A stretch of 24,817 nucleotides of DNA, from the NCBI GenBank assembly GCA_016297415.1, contig JAEDGQ010000022.1:1-24817 (forward strand). Reading direction: 5' to 3'. Positions 6,880-14,624 of this stretch are shown here, piece after piece; positions within the stretch are counted from its first letter, which is position 1, and each line of letters begins with the position of its first letter. Source of the DNA: Treponema sp. GTDB taxonomy: Bacteria > Spirochaetota > Spirochaetia > Treponematales > Treponemataceae. The position numbers were made by a program, and so were the translations under genes. Under the pieces are notes generated by a model, which was not told the DNA's origin, did no database searches, and saw only the letters and a program-made list of their open reading frames with translations.

Positions 6880-7839
6880 TTATGCATCAGTTTTATTGAT
6901 AAGCTTAAAAAGTTTAATTAAAAGCCCGATTTTTCCAAATAAAAGCCAGTACAGAAGTGCAAGAACTGCCAGAAGCGGAATGCCGCAGACTGCAATGTAG
7001 AGAAGTACTGTAAGAAGACCTGCGAAAAATCCTGTTACACTTGAAACAAAGTGACGGAAGTTTTCTTTTAAGTCCGGCCATTCGTAACCGCCGTCAGGAC
7101 TTGTATTAAACGGGATGTTTCCATAAATAGTGATTGTTGAAAAATCAATTCTATTTGTAAGACGCTTTAATCGGCCTTCCATTGATTCAATTTCTGTCTG
7201 AACAGAATTTAATTCCCGCTCAACTTTGAGAAGATCCTGCAGGGAGCCTGACTGCTTAAGATAACCTTCAAGTTTTGTTTTTAAGAGTTTTCTTGTGGCA
7301 AGACGGCCCTGTAAATCATAGAATTCTTCTGACACATCGTTTGTATTAATATTTCTGTTTTTTACTTTTCCAAAACTGCCTGTTTCAGCCATTGCTTTTT
7401 CAAAGTTTTCGGCAGGAATTTTGACTGTAAAATTTATATCTCTCTGACCTGAGCTTGAATTTGCAATATAACCGCTGTATTTTTTGCTCCATGCTTCGAT
7501 AGAAGACTGAAGAAGGGACAGGTCTTCCGTTTCAATAAATACATCTCCTGTGTAAATCAGTTTTCTTGCAAAAGATTCTTCGGATGGGGAAGAGGCTGAT
7601 TCTGCAGCGCTTTCAAAAGCATTTTCTTCTGACACCATGTCCCGGTAGACAGCTGCATCAGAGGCTCTCATTGCGGCCATTTTTGGTGCTGCAACGGACT
7701 TTGCTGTGCTGAAGCCATTTGTCTGGACTGTTAATTCCGCAGCTTTAGCTGAAGGGGCATTGATTTTAACGGCAGCAAATGCAAGAAGGGCTGCTGCTGC
7801 AATTCCTGCTGAAAGTTTTAATAAAATAGTTTTTTTCAT
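6880..7839 (-). CDS. DUF4349 domain membrane protein
   Basis: A 319-residue envelope protein of the DUF4349 family, whose function is unknown. The N-terminus (1-34) is a hydrophobic signal or anchor segment with AKA-A at a possible cleavage site and no lipobox Cys. A Ser/Ala/Glu-rich linker follows (about 45-90). The DUF4349 core (about 92-255) contains KLIYTGDVFIET, NRNINTNDVSEEFYDLQGRL and a coiled-coil stretch (LLKVERELNSVQTEIESMEG). Two closely spaced hydrophobic segments (about 262-310) anchor the C-terminus. A GGAG site five bases ahead of the ATG lies within the last codons of the upstream alarmone synthetase gene, with only two bases between stop and start, so the two are co-transcribed. 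Confidence 0.85.
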   Translation of the reverse strand: MKKTILLKLSAGIAAAALLAFAAVKINAPSAKAAELTVQTNGFSTAKSVAAPKMAAMRASDAAVYRDMVSEENAFESAAESASSPSEESFARKLIYTGDVFIETEDLSLLQSSIEAWSKKYSGYIANSSSGQRDINFTVKIPAENFEKAMAETGSFGKVKNRNINTNDVSEEFYDLQGRLATRKLLKTKLEGYLKQSGSLQDLLKVERELNSVQTEIESMEGRLKRLTNRIDFSTITIYGNIPFNTSPDGGYEWPDLKENFRHFVSSVTGFFAGLLTVLLYIAVCGIPLLAVLALLYWLLFGKIGLLIKLFKLINKTDA

Positions 7840-7841
7840 AT

Positions 7842-8528
7842 CTACTCCAGATGCTGAAGTTCAATTGCGATTTCTTCCATTTCCTGGTCTGTCATTGCAA
7901 TGTTTTCAGCTACGCGTTTTAATTCCCGTCTTACGCTTTCGGGAACTTTTGTTGTTGTTTTATAGTGAAGTTCATGTTCCAGAGTTGCCCAGAAATCCAT
8001 GGCAATTGTACGGAGCTGAATTTCGATTTTTACCTGATGTGTACTGTCTGAAAGATAGACTGGTGTTTCCACTACAAGATGAAGGCTTCTGTATCCGCTT
8101 TCTTTTGGTTCCTTGATGTAATCTTTTTCTTCAAGAAGAACTATATCCGGCTGTTTTAGAAGAGTTTCTTTTACTGAATAAATGTCGGAAATATAGGGGC
8201 ATATTACCCTGATTCCTGCTATGTCGTTAAGATTATCAGTCATTGCTTCAAAAGAAATTGGAAGGTGTTTTTTTTCAAGTTTTCCGGCAATGCTCTGAGG
8301 TGATTTTATTCTGGATTTTACAGTTTCGATTGGATTTCTGCGTCCAGAGATTTTGTTTTCTTTGTTCAGTATGTCCAGTTTTGTTTCAATCTGTTTAATG
8401 CCGCTTTCGTAAATCATCATAATCTGCTGAAACTGAAAGGCCATTTTGTAAAAATTGTCAGGATTTGAAATTGACTGCTGTATAATTTCCGGAAACTGGG
8501 GCTGTTCTCTGCCTGATTTTGTTTTCAT
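7842..8528 (-). CDS. Small alarmone synthetase, RelQ-like GTP pyrophosphokinase
   Basis: A RelA/SpoT-domain protein of about 228 residues that makes (p)ppGpp from ATP and GDP/GTP in the cytosol. Family motifs are clear: RIKSPQSIAGKLEKK, NDIAGIRVICPY, DYIKEPKESGYRSLHLV and IEIQLRTIAMDFWATLEHELHYK, followed by a helical tail. There is no HD hydrolase, TGS or ACT domain, so it is a stand-alone synthetase of the RelQ/YjbM class. I placed the start at the ATG at 8528 because GGAG lies six bases upstream of it; the ATG at 8540 has no good ribosome site and is part of the same ATGGAG stretch. It is followed after two bases by the DUF4349 gene. A MITE-like repeat lies 65 bases upstream, and I found no convincing promoter between them. 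Confidence 0.9.
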   Translation of the reverse strand: MKTKSGREQPQFPEIIQQSISNPDNFYKMAFQFQQIMMIYESGIKQIETKLDILNKENKISGRRNPIETVKSRIKSPQSIAGKLEKKHLPISFEAMTDNLNDIAGIRVICPYISDIYSVKETLLKQPDIVLLEEKDYIKEPKESGYRSLHLVVETPVYLSDSTHQVKIEIQLRTIAMDFWATLEHELHYKTTTKVPESVRRELKRVAENIAMTDQEMEEIAIELQHLE

Positions 8529-8592
8529 TAATTTCTCCATTCCATATATAAATAAAAGATATTAAAAAAAGTTACTAAAGACAAAGAAAAAA

Positions 8593-8702
8593 GGGCATGA
8601 CCAAAAAGTTTAACTTGCGGTGGTTGAGCCCTTCGACAGGCTCAGGAACCACCTGTCGAAGGACTCAATGACCGCTACAGTCATTACTTTTTGGACATCC
8701 CC
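8593..8702 (+). repeat. MITE-like dispersed repeat, full copy D
   Basis: A 110-bp element closely similar to 6754-6860. The left end GGGCATGACCAAAAAGT and the right end read in reverse GGGGATGTCCAAAAAGT match at 15 of 17 bases. The central GGTGGTTGAGCC...GGCTC-AGG-AACCACC hairpin has a three-base bulge absent from copy C. It lies between the end of the ankyrin-like gene and the start of the alarmone synthetase gene. The remaining spacer to 8777 is AT-rich, with nothing clear in it. Confidence 0.85.
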
Positions 8703-8777
8703 TCTGCTGAAAAAATTTTTAAACAACCTTCTTAACTTGCAAAGACTGTATCTGTAAAAACAGGGATTAACTTTTTT

Positions 8778-10160
8778 TTACATTCCAAGGAGCTGTTTTG
8801 CAGTTCCAAAAGCTGTATTTTGTTCCAGTTTTGCTCCGGCGTTCTGGAACAATGGCAGAAGACTGTCTGCAAGCTCTTTGCTCTGATTGAACTGTGGTTC
8901 TGAACGGGCCGAATAGATTGTAGACATTATAAAATACACAAGTGGAGTAATGTTGTATTTTTCATTGACTTGAGTCATCTGTGGTTCTGCCTGTTTCTTA
9001 AAATCTTTCAGATACAGTTCAAGAGTGTTCCAGGAATGGAAGGAAATAAGACGGTAGATGAATGTATTTGGTATATCAGTCTTTCTTACTGTTCCGTCTT
9101 TTTTATTGAAACTGATAGATGCAAAACCAAGAGGCTTGTCATCCCGGGCACCTTTTTTTAAGAGAAGGGAAGCTGTCTGTGAGTCATCAACTTCTGCAGC
9201 AAGATAGAGAGCTGTGTTTTTCATTGCAGCCCCTGCGTTAACCTTAAAATCATCTACATCATCTGTGTTTTCGATAATGTATGAAATTATTTTTTCAAGT
9301 TCAGCTGTTTTTTCAGGAATTTCTTCGTCTTTACAGTAATATGCCTGGAACATAATCTGACCGAGACCGGATTCAAGATATGTCTGTTTCATATTGTGAC
9401 GGATTGTAAGGATTGTTTCCTGTTTTTTATCTTCTTTTACCCGGTGAAAATCCATGCTTGAAGCCAGCTGCTGTGTACGGAAATCTACCATTCCTTCTGC
9501 GTAAGCAAGAGAGCCGGCTTTAAGTGTTGCCTTGAACTGAATTGCGTAGTAAAGAGGAGAAACACCTTCAATTTTGTATGAATTAAAATTTAAATCTTTT
9601 GTAAGGGATTTGAATTTCTTTGAATCACAGCGTTCAATTGAGGCCTGGATTTTATCTCCGATGAATTTTTTGTAGTCATTTACAGCGTGTTCTGTTGCCC
9701 AGTTTTTGTCTTTAAACATAGCAGGTGCAAACTGTGTCCAGAATTGTTCCTTAATGTTGAAAGAATCAAAAAAGTTGTCATCCAGAGGCTGAACCATTTT
9801 GCGTTTGATTCCGTAATCCCAGATTTTAAGGGCTTTTTCTTTCTGCTGGCAATACATAAAGAGAGTAAAGCCCTGCTGAACAAAACGTCCTGTATATTCT
9901 TCAGCTTTTTCGATGTTTTCAAAAGCTGAAGAATAAAGTTTCTGAGCTGCTTCAAAGTCATGGTCAGCTATAGCTGTAAAGCCTTTGAACCAGTTAATGA
10001 AAAAATCAGCACGCTGGGGAGCAATATCTTTTACCTGTTCATAAAACAGGTTCATATCTTTTGTCTTATACTCGTAGTCCTGCATAACGGACTGCCAGAT
10101 AAAAACAATTGTCTGCTCCTTTGCCAGCTTGTATTCAAAAGAATCTTCAGTTTTAGCCAT
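8778..10160 (-). CDS. Cytosolic protein with ankyrin-like and helical repeats, function unknown
   Basis: A 460-residue protein with no signal peptide or membrane segment. The first ~170 residues look all-helical and TPR-like (for example FFINWFKGFTAIADHDFEAAQKLYSSAF). Degenerate ankyrin units follow: GVSPLYYAIQF (about 200-210), a better one at NTALYLAAEVDDSQTASLLLKKGA (about 313-336), and a late unit with YNITPLVYFIMSTIY (about 405-420). This suggests a protein-binding scaffold. It starts one base after the SulP transporter stop codon, with only a weak GGTAAAA ahead of the ATG, so translation is probably coupled. A link to anion transport is inferred from position alone. No enzyme motif was found. 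Confidence 0.7.
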   Translation of the reverse strand: MAKTEDSFEYKLAKEQTIVFIWQSVMQDYEYKTKDMNLFYEQVKDIAPQRADFFINWFKGFTAIADHDFEAAQKLYSSAFENIEKAEEYTGRFVQQGFTLFMYCQQKEKALKIWDYGIKRKMVQPLDDNFFDSFNIKEQFWTQFAPAMFKDKNWATEHAVNDYKKFIGDKIQASIERCDSKKFKSLTKDLNFNSYKIEGVSPLYYAIQFKATLKAGSLAYAEGMVDFRTQQLASSMDFHRVKEDKKQETILTIRHNMKQTYLESGLGQIMFQAYYCKDEEIPEKTAELEKIISYIIENTDDVDDFKVNAGAAMKNTALYLAAEVDDSQTASLLLKKGARDDKPLGFASISFNKKDGTVRKTDIPNTFIYRLISFHSWNTLELYLKDFKKQAEPQMTQVNEKYNITPLVYFIMSTIYSARSEPQFNQSKELADSLLPLFQNAGAKLEQNTAFGTAKQLLGM

Positions 10161-10161
10161 A

Positions 10162-11859
10162 TTATTTTACCAGTTCTGCGGCTCTTTCAAGGGCTGCACT
10201 AATGTTGTCAAAAATATTTTCCCGGCCGATTTTGTCAGCTACGCCAGTTTTTTCACAAAGCATGTATGGCTGAGTGTGAATGCCTGAAAGAATGATTGTA
10301 ATTCCTTTGCGGTCACAGGCAGCTTTACACTGTTCAAGGGCCTGAATTCCACCGGCATCAAGATAAATAAGATTGCGCATACGGAAGATGATTGCTTTAC
10401 ATTCTGCCCCGGAACGTTCTGTAGCCATTTCAAACTTACGGATTGTTCCGAAGAAGAGAGAACCTTCAACTTCGTAAACCATTACGCCTTTTGGAAGATC
10501 GATTTTTTCTGTACTGCCGTCACCTTTAATTCCTGTAACGATAGTTGAGTTTCCTGTCTGAACTTCCGAAAGTTCGATAATTTTCTTGATGAAGAAGAAA
10601 GCTGCAAGAATAAGACCAATTCCGATTGCGTATGTAAGGTCTACAAATACAGTTATAAGGAAAGTTACCATGAGAACTGCAATATCAGAACGCTGGCCTT
10701 TAAGAAGTTTGCGGATAGCAGGAATACCTGCCATGTTCCATGCAACGCTCATAAGGACTGCTGCAAGGGCTGCCATTGGAATATAGAGAACATAATTTCC
10801 AAAGAACATCATAATGAGAAGAAGAACTACTGCGTGAACAATACCTGCTACTGGAGTGCGTCCTCCGTTGTTGATGTTTGTTGCTGTACGGGCAATGGCA
10901 CCTGTTGCAGGAAGACCGCCGAAGAGTGGTGAAAGGATGTTTGCAATACCCTGACCGATAAGTTCGTTGTTAGAGTCGTGTTTTGCACCAATCATACCGT
11001 CTGCAACAACGGCAGAAAGCAGGGATTCGATAGCAGCAAGAACTGCAATTGAAACTGCTGTAGGGAATACTGTTTTGATAGTTGTAAGGCTTAAAGATGG
11101 AAGAGAAGGAGTTGGAAGACCCTTTGGAATTTCATAACGGTCACCAATAAGAACTGTTTCAAGTCCGAAATATTTTTTAAGCACCAGGTGGATTACAGTT
11201 GCAAGAATAATAACGATAAGTGAACCTGGAATTTTCTTTGTAATTTTTGGCCATACAAAGATTGCTGCAAGACAAACTACTGCCATGATTGTTGAATACC
11301 AGTTGATAGAGGCTAGTGAACGGATGTAAACAATCATTTTTGGAAGGAAGTCCCCGGGCATTTTTGAATATTCTTCACCAAGAATCATCATTGGATTAGA
11401 AAAGTCAGGTTTAAGACCAAAGAAGTCACCAATCTGTCCTGAAGCGATTGTTACTGCAATACCTGCTGTAAATCCTACAACAATAGTATATGGAATAAAT
11501 TTAACAAGACCACCCATCTTGAATACGCCAAGAAGGATAAGTATGATTCCGGCAAGAACTGTAGCTGTAGCAAGTCCTGCTACTCCAAGTTCCGGGTTAT
11601 TTACAATTGCGTAAATGATTACTGTAAAAGCACCTGTAGGTCCGCCAATCTGAACCCGTGTACCGCCGAATGCTGCAATACAGAAACCGGCGATAATTGC
11701 TGTGTAAAGACCTGTAGCAGGATTACATCCTGAAGCGATTGCGAATGCTATTGAAAGTGGAAGGGCTACGATTCCCACAATAATACCGGCAATGAAGTCT
11801 GTTAGGAACTGTTTGCCGCTGTAACCTTTGAGTGAGTTTAAAAGCTCTGGTTTATACAT
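10162..11859 (-). CDS. SulP family (SLC26-type) inorganic anion transporter with STAS domain
   Basis: A 565-residue inner-membrane transporter. Residues ~20-420 form a polytopic domain with the SulP signature region GGTRVQIGGPTGAFTVIIYAIV and the later block LIGQGIANILSPLFGGLPATGAIARTATN. Residues ~445-565 form a cytosolic STAS domain (FRMRNLIYLDAGGIQALE). Characterised family members carry sulfate, bicarbonate or dicarboxylates; the substrate cannot be read from sequence, and no sulfate-assimilation or carbonic-anhydrase gene is nearby. An AAGGAAA ribosome site precedes the ATG at 11859. A minus-strand promoter lies at 11925-11897. The ankyrin-like gene follows one base after the stop. Confidence 0.93.
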   Translation of the reverse strand: MYKPELLNSLKGYSGKQFLTDFIAGIIVGIVALPLSIAFAIASGCNPATGLYTAIIAGFCIAAFGGTRVQIGGPTGAFTVIIYAIVNNPELGVAGLATATVLAGIILILLGVFKMGGLVKFIPYTIVVGFTAGIAVTIASGQIGDFFGLKPDFSNPMMILGEEYSKMPGDFLPKMIVYIRSLASINWYSTIMAVVCLAAIFVWPKITKKIPGSLIVIILATVIHLVLKKYFGLETVLIGDRYEIPKGLPTPSLPSLSLTTIKTVFPTAVSIAVLAAIESLLSAVVADGMIGAKHDSNNELIGQGIANILSPLFGGLPATGAIARTATNINNGGRTPVAGIVHAVVLLLIMMFFGNYVLYIPMAALAAVLMSVAWNMAGIPAIRKLLKGQRSDIAVLMVTFLITVFVDLTYAIGIGLILAAFFFIKKIIELSEVQTGNSTIVTGIKGDGSTEKIDLPKGVMVYEVEGSLFFGTIRKFEMATERSGAECKAIIFRMRNLIYLDAGGIQALEQCKAACDRKGITIILSGIHTQPYMLCEKTGVADKIGRENIFDNISAALERAAELVK

Positions 11860-11896
11860 GATTTATTTCCTTGTGATTATTAGAAATGATTTGAAA

Positions 11897-11925
11897 ATTA
11901 TGTCGTTTTTTGCATTATTATTCAA
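11897..11925 (-). promoter_or_regulatory. Sigma-70-like promoter for the SulP operon
   Basis: On the minus strand: TTGAAT (11925-11920), 17-bp spacer, CATAAT (11902-11897). The predicted start near 11890 gives a leader of about 30 bases containing AAGGAAA. It overlaps the divergent promoter of the binding-protein gene. Confidence 0.55.
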
Positions 11926-11937
11926 CTAAAGTATGAT
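11910..11937 (+). promoter_or_regulatory. Possible promoter for the peptide-binding lipoprotein gene
   Basis: TTGCAT (11910-11915), 16-bp spacer, TATGAT (11932-11937). The -10 ends three bases before the ATG at 11941 and twelve before the ATG at 11950. If it is real, the transcript starts at or after 11941, and the second ATG is the more likely start. Confidence 0.4.
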
Positions 11938-11940
11938 ACA

Positions 11941-13809
11941 ATGAACACCATGATTAAATCGGGTGGAATTATTCAAAAAATCTTTGCATCACTGGTTATG
12001 GCCGGCGGAGCTTTTATATCTTTTTCCTGTACTAAATATCCGGAAATGACTCTGGAAGAAATCGAAGCTTATAGAGCTGCCAGTTCAGACGGGATTATAG
12101 CCAAAACAATCAGCAAGCCTCTTACTGAAGAAAAGTGGGTAACAGGAAAACAGGGCGGCGTCTGGAATGGTTCAATCTCCGGTGAGCCAAAAAGTTTCAA
12201 TCTTCTTATTGCAGAAAGAGACGGTGCAACAAACGGCATTCTTATGCAGATGACCGACTATCTTGTGGATTACAGTGTAACAAAAAGACAGTGGGTTCCA
12301 CGGCTTGCTTCGTTTGAAATTGTTACAGATGAAGAGAACAACACTCTTGATGTTATTTATACTCTCCGGGATGACATTTACTGGACTTTTTACGGAAACT
12401 CAAGGCCAAGAGTCAAAATAACAAGTGATGATGTAGTCTTCTGGTATAACGAGATTATGGGAGATGAAAAATGCGGCTCTTCAGCTTATAACTCCCGTAC
12501 AATGGAAATGGAAGACGGTTCAACAAAAGAAATTACAATCGAAAAGGTTGATGACAGAACTTTTATTTTCCATTTTCCAAGAATTATTGCCGAACCTCTT
12601 CTTTCATCAAACATGAGTTTCGGACCTGCTTTTATGTATAAACCTGTAAAAGATGCCGGTGGTGCCAGAGCCGTTAAATCATGTTTTACAGTTGCTGATG
12701 ATCCAAAAACAATTCCTTCCTGCGGAAAATATTTCCTTACTGAATATACTCCGGGGCAGAGAATCGTTTACGAAAGAAATCCTGATTACTGGGAAAAAGA
12801 CAGCGAAGGCAAACCAATTGTTTATCCTGACAAGATGATCTGTCAGATTGTAGGAGATAACAATACGGAATACCTTCTTTTTAAGCAGGGAAAACTGGAA
12901 GATTATGGTACAACACCAGAACAGCTGGAAGAAGTTGTAAACGGTGCCAATAATCTTGGAAAAGACGGATATACTGTTTTTTCAAGTGCCGGTAATATGT
13001 CTGCCAGTTTCTGGACTTTTAATCAAAATCCCCGGAATAAAGAAAAACCATATTATGACTGGTTTGTAAAAAAAGAATTCCGTCAGGCTATGAGCTGTCT
13101 TTTAAACAGAGAAAGAATTATTTCTCAGACTTACAGAGGCCTGGCAGAACCAAAATATACTTTCTTTCCACAGGCAAACAAATTTTATAATGACAAGATT
13201 ATTCTTCCTTACAGATTCAGTCACAGCCATGCACAGAAACTTCTGGCAGAGGCTGGCTTTACAAAAAAAGAAGACGGATTTTTGTATGACGAAAAAAACA
13301 GAAAAGTTGAGTTTGACCTGACTATAGTTTCTGGTCAGACTGTTGTTTCTGATATTGCACAGATTATTACTGATGAATGTAAAAAGGAAGGAATTACAGT
13401 AAATGTGCGGCAGACTGATTTTCAGCGTCTGGTAGAACAGCTTACAGCAACCTATGACTGGCAGACACTTATTATCGGGCTTAATGGCGGTTCAATTTTC
13501 CCCACACAGGGAAGTAATGTATGGGTAAGTTCAGGAAATCTTCATATGTGGAATCCTCTCCAGAAAGAGCCTGCTACAGAATGGGAAGCAAGAATTGACT
13601 GGCTTTATAATGAAGCAAGCTGTATTGTGGATACGGAAAAAGCCCGTCCATACTGGGATGAATACCAGAAGATTATTCTTGAGCAGTGTCCTGTAGTTTA
13701 TCTTGTAAGAGGCAGAAGTTTTTATGCCATAAATAACAGATGGGATCTTTCAAATGTCTATTATGACAATATAAACGGAGCTGAAACTTCCAGAGTATTC
13801 TTGAAGTAA
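11941..13809 (+). CDS. ABC transporter substrate-binding lipoprotein, family 5 (oligopeptide type)
   Basis: A 622-residue extracytoplasmic solute-binding protein of the OppA/DppA/YejA class. An N-terminal signal peptide ends in AFISFSC, a relaxed spirochaete-type lipobox, so the protein would be lipid-anchored at C30. The mature part has the family's layout (GSISGEPKSFNLL, DDVVFWYNEIMGD, GKYFLTEYTPGQRIVYERNPDYW, FRQAMSCLLNRERI). It captures peptides or related solutes for the permease and ATPase genes downstream at 14625-18803, with plsC lying in between. No Shine-Dalgarno site precedes the first ATG; the second ATG at 11950 (residue 4) may be the true start, because a -10 box ends at 11937. 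Substrate range is unknown. Confidence 0.9.
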   Translation: MNTMIKSGGIIQKIFASLVMAGGAFISFSCTKYPEMTLEEIEAYRAASSDGIIAKTISKPLTEEKWVTGKQGGVWNGSISGEPKSFNLLIAERDGATNGILMQMTDYLVDYSVTKRQWVPRLASFEIVTDEENNTLDVIYTLRDDIYWTFYGNSRPRVKITSDDVVFWYNEIMGDEKCGSSAYNSRTMEMEDGSTKEITIEKVDDRTFIFHFPRIIAEPLLSSNMSFGPAFMYKPVKDAGGARAVKSCFTVADDPKTIPSCGKYFLTEYTPGQRIVYERNPDYWEKDSEGKPIVYPDKMICQIVGDNNTEYLLFKQGKLEDYGTTPEQLEEVVNGANNLGKDGYTVFSSAGNMSASFWTFNQNPRNKEKPYYDWFVKKEFRQAMSCLLNRERIISQTYRGLAEPKYTFFPQANKFYNDKIILPYRFSHSHAQKLLAEAGFTKKEDGFLYDEKNRKVEFDLTIVSGQTVVSDIAQIITDECKKEGITVNVRQTDFQRLVEQLTATYDWQTLIIGLNGGSIFPTQGSNVWVSSGNLHMWNPLQKEPATEWEARIDWLYNEASCIVDTEKARPYWDEYQKIILEQCPVVYLVRGRSFYAINNRWDLSNVYYDNINGAETSRVFLK

Positions 13810-13816
13810 AAATCAG

Positions 13817-13845
13817 TTCAAAAAATAAAATTTAAAGGATATAAT
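13817..13845 (+). promoter_or_regulatory. Sigma-70-like promoter for plsC
   Basis: TTCAAA (13817-13822), 17-bp spacer, a perfect TATAAT (13840-13845). The -10 ends nine bases before the ATG at 13855, and no ribosome site lies between them, so the mRNA would have almost no leader. Confidence 0.65.
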
Positions 13846-13854
13846 CAATTCATT

Positions 13855-14607
13855 ATGTTAAAGAAATTAATTGTATTGTTAAAAATCGCGTTCTGGATGA
13901 TTAGACAGGACAAACAGCGAAAACTCTGTATGAAGTTCCATAAAGAAGGAAACATAGAAGAGCGTGATAATATTGTATGGCAGAAAGTTCCAGCCTGGGC
14001 TCAGTATTGTGCCGAGGTAACAGGTACAAAAGTTACTGTTGAGGGACTTGAAAAACTTCCTGATTCACCAGTTGTATTTATTGCAAATCATCAGGGATTT
14101 ATGGATATTCCTGCTATTTACGGATATGTACCAAAAAAAATTTCCTTTGTAGCAAAAAAAGAAATTGAAAAAGTACCGGTTCTCCGTGACTGGATGTATT
14201 TTCTTGAATGTACTTTTATTGACCGTAAAAGTCCTCGTGCTTCGATTAAAGCAATTCACGATGCGGCTGACGGTGTAAAGCGTGGTTATTCTCAGGTTAT
14301 CTTCCCTGAAGGAACACGTTCTAAAGGCCGTCCTCATCAGGAGTTTAAGGCAGGCAGTTTTAAGCTGGCTTTTCTTTCTGAAGCTCCGATTGTGCCTGTA
14401 ACAATTGAAGGTTCATATAAAGTTTACGAAGAAAAAAATAAGATTGTGGAGGGTAACGAAATTAAAGTTACAATTCACGATGCAATTCCAATTAAAGATC
14501 TTTCAAAGGAACAGCTTGCGGAAATACCTGCAAAGGTTGAAGCAATTGTATGTGCTCAGCTTAAGGACAGCGAAGAAGCCTGGCGAAAAGCACATCCGGA
14601 AGCTTAA
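13855..14607 (+). CDS. plsC: 1-acyl-sn-glycerol-3-phosphate acyltransferase (PlsC family)
   Basis: A 250-residue membrane-associated acyltransferase. PlsC moves an acyl chain to the sn-2 position of lysophosphatidic acid to make phosphatidic acid, the precursor of membrane phospholipids. The catalytic NHxxxxD motif is present (N78, H79, D84, in NHQGFMD), as is the phosphate-binding FPEGTRS motif (F150-S156), followed by a third block, APIVPVTIEG. The hydrophobic N-terminus (about 1-17) could serve as a membrane anchor. It lies between the peptide-binding protein and the permeases, 45 bases after the former and 17 before the latter. A perfect -10 box ends nine bases before its ATG, so it may be expressed separately from the transporter. 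Confidence 0.92.
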   Translation: MLKKLIVLLKIAFWMIRQDKQRKLCMKFHKEGNIEERDNIVWQKVPAWAQYCAEVTGTKVTVEGLEKLPDSPVVFIANHQGFMDIPAIYGYVPKKISFVAKKEIEKVPVLRDWMYFLECTFIDRKSPRASIKAIHDAADGVKRGYSQVIFPEGTRSKGRPHQEFKAGSFKLAFLSEAPIVPVTIEGSYKVYEEKNKIVEGNEIKVTIHDAIPIKDLSKEQLAEIPAKVEAIVCAQLKDSEEAWRKAHPEA

Positions 14608-14624
14608 AGGTAACATAAACTAAA

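Noticed and set aside
7706..8116. 136-residue plus-strand reading frame
   Set aside because: It lies antisense to the DUF4349 and alarmone synthetase genes, has no ribosome site or family resemblance, and its composition follows from the opposite strand.
7842..8528. Toxic small alarmone synthetase (toxSAS) with the DUF4349 gene as antitoxin
   Set aside because: The synthetase shows the usual RelQ-like motifs, the partner is a signal-peptide-bearing membrane protein rather than a small cytosolic antitoxin, and the gene order is synthetase first. Nothing in the sequence supports toxicity.
6754..8702. CRISPR array made of the repeated GAGCCCTTCGACAGGCTC motif
   Set aside because: Copies are kilobases apart with genes between them, lie in both orientations and lack regular spacers; no cas genes are present.
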